This document shows, piece by piece, positions 7,422 through 12,834 of a DNA stretch of 12,834 nt. Under the pieces are notes generated by a model. The model did not search any database and was not told where the DNA came from. It was given only the letters and a program-made list of their open reading frames with translations. Position numbers and translations under genes: made by a program. Position 1 is the first letter of the stretch, and each line of letters starts with the position of its first letter. Origin of the DNA: CAYUKK01 sp964445305 (lineage in GTDB: Bacteria > Acidobacteriota > Aminicenantia > Aminicenantales > UBA8522); assembly GCA_964445305.1 (NCBI GenBank), contig CAYUKK010000035.1, positions 1 through 12,834 on the forward strand, written 5' to 3'.

Positions 7422-8438
7422 ATGAAAAAAAACAAGGTCGTCTACATCGCTCTCTCGGCAGCCTTGTCCGTTATCCTCCTGTGGCTACTCTTCTCTCGCA
7501 TCGAAACGCGAGAGCTGACAGAGACATTCTCCCAACTCTATTTACCCGCTGTTATCGTTTATATGCTTGTCGCACTGGCGGGAGCGTGGCTTCGGGCGTG
7601 GCGTTACAAAATCCTTCTCCTCCCTGAAAGGATAAGCTGGGGGAACATCCTGCTCGTCACTTTCATCCGGAATAGCCTCATCGATCTTCTCCCCGCCCGC
7701 ATCGGTTCCCTCTCTTATATCTATGTTCTCAACCGGCGGCTTTCTTTTTCTTTCGAGGCGGCAACTGCCACCTTTGTCGTCTGTTTTCTTTTTGACTTCC
7801 TGACCCTCAGCCCGTTCCTTGTGGTGGCCATCCTGGCTGTCGGTCTCGGCACAACGACCATCTCCACATCCACTGTCCTCTGGATGGCGCTTCTTTTCTT
7901 TGCCATCATTATTCTTGTCTTCTGGCAGATGGGGCAGATAGCTCGCCTCCTCCTTCGCCTCTTGGCAGGCCTTGCCGTTCGTCTCAAGATTGAGAACAGA
8001 CGCGGGATGCGACTGGCCATTGAGAAATTCCGTTTGACCATCGACAGCCTGGCTCGAATCCGGAGAAGAAAAATCGATGGGCCCATTTTTGTCCTTTCGC
8101 TTTTCATCCGGCTGGCCAAATATATCTCCGTTTTTGCTCTTTTTTTCGGTCTTCTCCGAAGCCACGGTTATTCCCTGGGAAATCTGGGTTTCTGGACATT
8201 TATCCTTGGCCTGAGCGGAGCTGAGCTGACCTCGGCTCTGCCCATCAAGGGACTGGCCGGGTTCGGCACCTGGGAATCGGCCTGGGCTTTGACTTTCCGC
8301 TTGCTTCATTTCGACTCGAGCCTGGCCATCATCTCGGGCATTGGCGTTCATTTCCTGACCAATGTCTTTGAATACTCTCTGGGCTTGGCTTCGATTCTCA
8401 TTCTGGCCTGGCCATTTCTTAACCAACAAAAAAAATAA
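7422..8438 (+). CDS. Flippase-like membrane protein, LPG synthase TM / YbhN type
   Basis: A 338-aa integral membrane protein with about 8 TM segments, of the family that includes the flippase domain of MprF (lysyl-phosphatidylglycerol) and YbhN/AglD-like proteins. Family markers are WLRAWRYKILL (56-66), the LLPARIGSLSYIYVL segment (89-103, equivalent to the common LPGRxGE region) and LPIKGLAGFGTWE (273-285, equivalent to LPxxxGGxGxxE). A cytosolic basic stretch (RIRRRK, 212-217) precedes the second half. It lacks the soluble aminoacyl-transferase domain of MprF, so it is more likely to move or bind a lipid than to aminoacylate one. It is the first gene of an operon: its TAA overlaps the tldD ATG (TAATG). 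It has a near-consensus promoter 8 nt upstream and no SD. The family is secure, the lipid substrate unknown. Confidence 0.85.
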   Translation: MKKNKVVYIALSAALSVILLWLLFSRIETRELTETFSQLYLPAVIVYMLVALAGAWLRAWRYKILLLPERISWGNILLVTFIRNSLIDLLPARIGSLSYIYVLNRRLSFSFEAATATFVVCFLFDFLTLSPFLVVAILAVGLGTTTISTSTVLWMALLFFAIIILVFWQMGQIARLLLRLLAGLAVRLKIENRRGMRLAIEKFRLTIDSLARIRRRKIDGPIFVLSLFIRLAKYISVFALFFGLLRSHGYSLGNLGFWTFILGLSGAELTSALPIKGLAGFGTWESAWALTFRLLHFDSSLAIISGIGVHFLTNVFEYSLGLASILILAWPFLNQQKK

Positions 8439-9853
8439 TGTTGACCTTTGAGGACCATTTCCAGCTTACGCCTTCAGTCCTGAAGAAAATTCTGGGGACC
8501 GCTCTCAGCCGGGGTGCTCATTTCGCTGAAATCTACGGCGAATACCGTGTCTTCACCTTTATCAACATGGAAGAAGATATCATCAAGGAAACGGCGGCGA
8601 GCGTCAGCCTTGGCCTGGGAATCCGGGCCATCTTGGGCGATCAAACTGGCTATGGTTATACGAACAACTTGGCTTTGTCGGAAATCCTCGGCGCTGCCCG
8701 TATAGCCGCAGCCATCGCTTCGAGCAAGACCAGGAAGTCCAGAGGGCGTTTTGACGCTGTTCGCCCCCGGAAGACCCCTTATTCTGTAAGGGAACCGGCT
8801 TCAGCGGCTGAGCTCTCCCAAAAAATCGAGCTGGTCAAGAGAGCCTATTCGGCCTGCCAGGAATTCGACCCGAGAATCAAGAAAACAAAAGTCATCTTCC
8901 ATGACTATGTTCAGCATATTTTCATCGTCAACTCCGAAGGCCAACTGGCCCGGGATGTCCGACCTCAGGTCAGGCTAATCTGCACGGCTGTGGCTGAGAA
9001 AGGCAAACGCCGAGAGTTCGGGTACTCGGGAGGGGGCGGCCGGGTTGGTCTGGAATACTTCCGAGAAATCCTGAAGCCCGAGAATATTGGCAAGGATGCG
9101 GCCAGGGAAGCCGTCGACCTCCTCGAAGCCATCGAGGCGCCAGCTGGGGAGATGCCCGTCGTCCTCGCTCCCGGCCACAGCGGTGTTCTCGTCCATGAGG
9201 CTGTCGGGCATCTCCTCGAGGCCGATTTCATCCGCAAAAAGACATCCATCTTCTGGAACAAGAGGGGAAAAAAAGTGGCCACGGAGTTGCTGACCATTTA
9301 TGATGACCCGACTATCCCCTCGTTGCGTGGCTCGTACGCAGTCGACGATGAAGGAGTCATTCCCCGAAAAACGCTCTTGATCGATAGAGGCAGGCTGGTC
9401 TCTTTCCTTCAGGATAGGCTCTCGGCCAGGTTGATGAAAGAAAGCTTGAACGGTCATGGCCGCCGCCAGGATTTCACCTGTCCTCCCCTACCCCGGATGT
9501 CAAATACCTATATCGAGAAAGGCCAGGATGACCCCGAGGAAATCCGTCGCTCTGTCAAGAGGGGTATCTATGCCGAAAAATTTGACGGCGGCCAGGTCGA
9601 GGATTCAGGAAAATTCACTTTCTCCATCAGCTCCGGCCATCTCATCGAAGGTGGCCGCCTGACCGCCCCGATCAAACAGGCCACTCTTATCGGAACAAAC
9701 GTGGACATCCTCCGCAAGATTGTCATGGTCGGTTTTGATCTTTCCTTCGGTCTCCAAACCGGGACCTGCAGCAAAGAAGGCCAGGAGGTGGCGGTCGCAG
9801 ACGGCTGTCCGACGATCAAGATTTCCCGGATGACGGTGGGAGGCCGCCCATGA
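8438..9853 (+). CDS. tldD: TldD metalloprotease subunit
   Basis: Catalytic zinc protease subunit that, with TldE, forms a cavity-enclosed heterodimer cleaving unfolded or leader peptides. Known E. coli roles are microcin B17 leader removal and CcdA turnover. The 471-aa length is normal. The zinc site is visible: HEAVGH (H253, E254, H258) followed by E261, and a C-terminal Cys in TGTCSKEGQ (C444), matching the His-His-Cys ligands of E. coli TldD. The C-terminal PTIKIS and GGRP ending is also typical. The start overlaps the upstream stop by one base (TAATG) with no SD of its own, so translation is probably coupled. It overlaps tldE by 4 nt (ATGA). Its presence with an intact zinc site argues for an active protease. 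No precursor peptide gene is evident nearby. Confidence 0.95.
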   Translation: MLTFEDHFQLTPSVLKKILGTALSRGAHFAEIYGEYRVFTFINMEEDIIKETAASVSLGLGIRAILGDQTGYGYTNNLALSEILGAARIAAAIASSKTRKSRGRFDAVRPRKTPYSVREPASAAELSQKIELVKRAYSACQEFDPRIKKTKVIFHDYVQHIFIVNSEGQLARDVRPQVRLICTAVAEKGKRREFGYSGGGGRVGLEYFREILKPENIGKDAAREAVDLLEAIEAPAGEMPVVLAPGHSGVLVHEAVGHLLEADFIRKKTSIFWNKRGKKVATELLTIYDDPTIPSLRGSYAVDDEGVIPRKTLLIDRGRLVSFLQDRLSARLMKESLNGHGRRQDFTCPPLPRMSNTYIEKGQDDPEEIRRSVKRGIYAEKFDGGQVEDSGKFTFSISSGHLIEGGRLTAPIKQATLIGTNVDILRKIVMVGFDLSFGLQTGTCSKEGQEVAVADGCPTIKISRMTVGGRP

Positions 9854-11199
9854 AGCAGGAGAAGTGCCCGCTCGAAGAGCTCAGCCATCTGGCCGAAAAG
9901 CTCATCAGCTTCGCCCGTCGCGGCGGCGCGGATGAGGTCGAAGTCACTATCGGCGACGGCCGTGAGTTCAGCGTCGATGTCCGCCTCGGCAAGATAGAAA
10001 ACCTTGTCCAGGCTCAAACGAGGGCCGTGAGCCTTCGCCTCATTAAGGATAAGAGAACAGCGTTCGCCTCTTCTTCTGACCTCAATTTTGATACCCTCAA
10101 GCGATTGATAAAGCAGGCTATCGAAAGGGCCAAGCTGGCCAATCGAGACCCTCATTCGGGTCTCCCCGCCTCTTTTGCCCGAAGGGTCGACACCCACTCG
10201 CTCAAGCTTTATGACCCTGAAATGGCTGTAATCGACCCTGACCGGAAAATCCGACTCGCCTTGGAGACAGAACGCATCGCCCTCCAAGACAAACGCATCA
10301 CCAACTCCCACGGCGCAAGTCTGGTGACCAACGAAGGCTTGACCGTTCTCGCCAACTCCAAAGGATTCCTCGCTTCGTTGGAGCAAACGTTCTGCAGTCT
10401 GAGCGTGGGTCTTCAAGCTGGCGAGACGGATAACCTGGTCGAAGACTACTGGTTTTCAGCTGACCGTTTTTTTCATCGCCTCGAGCCTCCCGATGAAGTT
10501 GCCAAGAAAGCTGTCCAGCGGACCATCCGACAGCTCCGTCCCCGAAAGATAAAAACCCAGACCGTGCCCGTCATCTTCGAGCCTTCCATGACCGCCTGGT
10601 TGCTCGGCTTTCTTTCTGTCTGTGTCTCTGGGGTGGCCGTTTACCAAAAGGCTACTTTTCTGGCCGACCGGCTTGGCTCAAGAATCGGCAACGAGAACGT
10701 TACGGTCATCGATGATGGCCTCCTCCCCGGAAGACTGGGAAGCCGACCCTTCGACACCGAAGGTGTCGCTTGCCGAAGGACCGTGGTCGTCGACAAGGGA
10801 ATCCTTCGCCATTTCCTCCTCAACACCTATGCCGCCCGCAAACTGAAGCTCCGCTCGACGGGTAATGCCGACGGCACGGGAGTCAGCCCCAACAATTTTT
10901 ATCTTCTTCCCGGTTCGGCTTCTCCCGATGACATCATCGCCTCGACGAAGCGCGGTTTCCTCCTCATTCGGACGATCGGGCACGGCCTCAACCCGGTCAC
11001 CGGCGACATCTCCCGCGGCGCGTTCGGTCTCTGGGTGGAAGACGGCCACATTGCTTACCCCGTCTCCGAGGTGACCATCTCCGGCAACCTCGAGGGTATC
11101 CTGAAAAATATCGAGCAGGTGGGCAATGACCTCGATTTCCGGACGCCTGTCTGTGGCCCAACCATCAAGGTCGCCGAGCTCACCGTGGCCGGCTTATGA
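9850..11199 (+). CDS. tldE: TldE/PmbA protease partner subunit
   Basis: A 449-aa paralogue of TldD that lacks the HExxxH motif. In characterised pairs TldE is the non-catalytic half that closes the chamber around the TldD active site. The C-terminal half is typical: PVIFEPSMTAWLL (240-252), RLGS and DDGLLPGRLGS (274-298), FDTEGV (301-306), RSTGNA (335-340) and CGPTIKVAEL (435-444). The ATG overlaps the tldD stop (ATGA), and GGGAGG about 7 nt upstream acts as SD inside tldD, so the subunits should be made together. The last 20 nt overlap the 3' end of the convergent nitroreductase gene. The N-terminal half (1-200) is more divergent, as usual in this family. Confidence 0.93.
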   Translation: MKQEKCPLEELSHLAEKLISFARRGGADEVEVTIGDGREFSVDVRLGKIENLVQAQTRAVSLRLIKDKRTAFASSSDLNFDTLKRLIKQAIERAKLANRDPHSGLPASFARRVDTHSLKLYDPEMAVIDPDRKIRLALETERIALQDKRITNSHGASLVTNEGLTVLANSKGFLASLEQTFCSLSVGLQAGETDNLVEDYWFSADRFFHRLEPPDEVAKKAVQRTIRQLRPRKIKTQTVPVIFEPSMTAWLLGFLSVCVSGVAVYQKATFLADRLGSRIGNENVTVIDDGLLPGRLGSRPFDTEGVACRRTVVVDKGILRHFLLNTYAARKLKLRSTGNADGTGVSPNNFYLLPGSASPDDIIASTKRGFLLIRTIGHGLNPVTGDISRGAFGLWVEDGHIAYPVSEVTISGNLEGILKNIEQVGNDLDFRTPVCGPTIKVAELTVAGL

Positions 11200-11770
11200 A
11201 ACTATTAAAATGGAGGACATCGGCGAGCCTTCGCTTGGGAACATGGAGCACTCCAGCCTCATCCTGCCAGTATTTCACTGACCCCTGGAACTCTTCGATG
11301 ACCGGAGCTTCGGCCGGATAGCCGAGGGCCAAAACACAGTCGACCAGGTATCCCTCGGGAACGGAAAGAATCTCAGCCACTCTTGGCCGGTCGACAAAGA
11401 TAAGCCAGCAGGAACCGATGCCTTCTCCCCAGGCAGCCAGGATCATGTTTTCCATAGCCGCGCCGACATCATACTCGTAGCCTTGCTTTCTAACAGCCAA
11501 ATTGATGAGCGGAACGACATAGGCCATGGGTTCTTGGCCGGGCCGGGGGTTTCCCCGGGGCGCTATGTAGCTAGCCCAGCGAAGACAACCGAAAATCAAT
11601 GGCCGCACCTCTGGCTCGTCAACGGCCACGAATTCGAGCGGCTGGAGGTTTGCGGCGGAAGGAGCAAGCCGTCCGGCATTGACAATTTTCTCCAGAAGGG
11701 CCCGCGGTATGGGCACAGGCTGGAATTGTCGAACGCTGCGACGTGCAATAATCGTCTCGTAGATGCTCAT
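11180..11770 (-). CDS. Small FMN-dependent nitroreductase-family protein
   Basis: A 196-aa flavoprotein of the nitroreductase superfamily, predicted to use FMN and NAD(P)H; the physiological substrate is unknown. FMN-contact motifs are visible: RRSVR (10-14), APSAANLQP (36-44) and GAAMENMILAAWGEGIGSCW (103-122), then LALGYPAE (147-154). The length fits the short single-domain members. It starts 5 nt after the stop of the DUF362 gene, without a clear SD, so translation may be coupled. Its TGA lies inside the convergent tldE gene (20-nt overlap). A role next to a DUF362 protein is unassigned; SagB-type azole dehydrogenase is unlikely because no cyclodehydratase or YcaO gene is near. Confidence 0.9.
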   Translation of the reverse strand: MSIYETIIARRSVRQFQPVPIPRALLEKIVNAGRLAPSAANLQPLEFVAVDEPEVRPLIFGCLRWASYIAPRGNPRPGQEPMAYVVPLINLAVRKQGYEYDVGAAMENMILAAWGEGIGSCWLIFVDRPRVAEILSVPEGYLVDCVLALGYPAEAPVIEEFQGSVKYWQDEAGVLHVPKRRLADVLHFNSFISRPR

Positions 11771-11775
11771 GGCTA

Positions 11776-12774
11776 TCAGCCCAGAGCCAGAATTTCCCTG
11801 AGCTTGTCGGCGTAAAGGCGGCTGGGTTCGTCGGGTGTAATAAACTCTATCTGATGGGGAGAAGAAATGCCCAGGCCGAGCTCAACGGCGCGGCTAATTT
11901 GCTCCTGGTCAAAGATACGGCTGCCCATGATGGCCTCGTTAGAGCCGAGCTCCTTGAGGATGGCCACGCCCACGGCGTCCACAGCAATACGATCCGTACC
12001 GCCGACAAAAACGTCAGCCGAGGCTTTCTTCCCGCTCGATGGGCCGCCATCGACAAAGACTTCAAGTCCGTCCATAATGATGACGTCCGGCCGATAAACA
12101 GTGTTGAGCTCGGCGATCATCTTCCTCATGTCGGGAGACCGGTGGAGTTGCCGCATCAACCTCTTGGGCGTCAAGCCCACCGAAAGCTTCAAGGACATCG
12201 TAAAAATGCCGCCAAACTGATGCGTCTTCAAACAGCAGGTGGATACGATGATCGGGGCCTCGACAACAGCACGCGGCACGTCAAATCCCTCTGGCCAGTG
12301 AAATCCGGGCAACTGGAAATGAACCCAATCGGCCTCACCCAGGTCTTCAAAATTGATGACCTCAAACCCCAAATCTCCGGCCATCGCGAAAATCCCCTTC
12401 TCCTCCATCACCTCTTGCGTTGGCGGCGGGCCGCTCCTCTCGCCGACTGTCACTCGCGCGGCGCCGCGAGCTTTGACTTCCTGGATTATGGAGGCGAGCG
12501 TGTGATTATGGGTTGAGGCCGGAAAAGGATCAGCGGTATTGAAGTTTGGCTTGACCAAAACCTTTTTATCCTTCAGCGAAGGAAAGTCCAAGAGGTGCAG
12601 GATTTCCTTGACTGCTTTTTTCCGATCCTGGGTCTTGACCAAGGCGATCTCTGTCTTCTTTTCCGGACCTTGCCCCAATAACTTAAACCTCACCGCAGGC
12701 ATGGCAGCAAGCCCAATTAGGGAAGTCTTGATAAACTCCCGTCGCTTCAGGCAACCCCTTTTTTCTTTTTCCAT
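11776..12774 (-). CDS. DUF362-family protein with Tat-type signal
   Basis: A 332-aa protein of the DUF362 family, whose biochemical role is not settled. The N-terminus carries a twin-arginine motif, KRREFIKTS (10-18), followed by a hydrophobic stretch (about 19-28), so it is probably exported folded or membrane-anchored. Family features are KVLVKPNFN (71-79), CLKTHQFGG (181-189), SLKLSVGL (194-201), IIMDG (232-236) and DRIAVDAVG (261-269). No ferredoxin-like CxxCxxC cluster is present, unlike some relatives. The start was placed at 12774 rather than 12828. An SD (GGGAG, about 7-8 nt upstream) precedes 12774, the Tat motif then sits close to the N-terminus, and a promoter overlaps the upstream alternative. 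The nitroreductase gene follows after 5 nt, implying one transcript. Confidence 0.88.
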   Translation of the reverse strand: MEKEKRGCLKRREFIKTSLIGLAAMPAVRFKLLGQGPEKKTEIALVKTQDRKKAVKEILHLLDFPSLKDKKVLVKPNFNTADPFPASTHNHTLASIIQEVKARGAARVTVGERSGPPPTQEVMEEKGIFAMAGDLGFEVINFEDLGEADWVHFQLPGFHWPEGFDVPRAVVEAPIIVSTCCLKTHQFGGIFTMSLKLSVGLTPKRLMRQLHRSPDMRKMIAELNTVYRPDVIIMDGLEVFVDGGPSSGKKASADVFVGGTDRIAVDAVGVAILKELGSNEAIMGSRIFDQEQISRAVELGLGISSPHQIEFITPDEPSRLYADKLREILALG

Positions 12775-12799
12775 TTTCTCTCCCTTCTTTGGCTTAGCG

Positions 12800-12828
12800 A
12801 TTCTATCATGTCCGGTGCCCTTAATCAA
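12800..12828 (-). promoter_or_regulatory. Promoter of the DUF362-nitroreductase pair
   Basis: On the minus strand TTGATT (12828-12823) and TAGAAT (12805-12800) are separated by 17 nt. Transcription from here would begin near 12793 and give a leader of about 20 nt with an SD before the ATG at 12774. This rules out the longer in-frame start at 12828, which would lie inside the -35. Confidence 0.6.
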
Positions 12829-12834
12829 TCGCGA

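Noticed and set aside
7542..8429. Minus-strand open frame (295 codons) opposite the flippase gene
   Set aside because: It is the antisense of a membrane protein gene; the charged product is what such antisense usually encodes.
8438..11770. Azole-type RiPP cluster made of TldD/TldE and a nitroreductase
   Set aside because: No YcaO or cyclodehydratase gene and no precursor peptide is seen, and the nitroreductase is a short generic type on the opposite strand.
12775..12828. Longer DUF362 start (18 extra codons)
   Set aside because: The extra codons overlap a good promoter and push the twin-arginine motif away from the N-terminus; the SD supports 12774.

Overview
The window looks like an ordinary chromosomal stretch from a bacterium. 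The tRNA genes encode their 3' CCA, several genes have Shine-Dalgarno (SD) sites, and sigma-70-like -35/-10 hexamers are visible. There are no phage, transposon, plasmid or CRISPR features. The mix of serS, a secreted GH78 rhamnosidase, a TldD/TldE pair, a Tat-type DUF362 protein and a small nitroreductase would suit a fermentative, sugar-degrading anaerobe. Aminicenantes or another Acidobacteriota-like lineage is my low-confidence guess; it is an inference, not a read-out.

Left part (1-2390). The first bases probably hold the start of a minus-strand gene that leaves the window. Then, all on the minus strand, come tRNA-Ser(GCT), tRNA-Ser(TGA) and serS. In transcription order this is serS, tRNA-Ser(TGA), tRNA-Ser(GCT): a synthetase followed by two of its own substrate tRNAs.

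Middle part (2391-7200). Plus strand: an NCS1-type (purine/cytosine permease-like) transporter and, 5 nt later, a 58-aa two-TM protein. Next is about 370 bp of apparently decayed coding sequence, with one frameshift and one in-frame TAG. Convergent to these, on the minus strand, is a large exported alpha-L-rhamnosidase with a strong SD and a possible operator in its leader.

Right part (7380-12834). A plus-strand three-gene operon with overlapping stop/start codons encodes a flippase-like (LPG synthase TM/YbhN-type) membrane protein, TldD and TldE. The tldE 3' end overlaps by 20 nt the 3' end of a convergent minus-strand pair: a Tat-type DUF362 protein followed by a small FMN nitroreductase.

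The most notable non-coding observation is that serS and the flippase gene share one layout. In both, a near-perfect -10 hexamer ends exactly 8 nt before the ATG and no usable SD is present. This predicts leaderless mRNAs, while neighbouring genes (rhamnosidase, DUF362, transporter, tldE) have clear SD sites. I see no complete novel defence or mobile system in the window.
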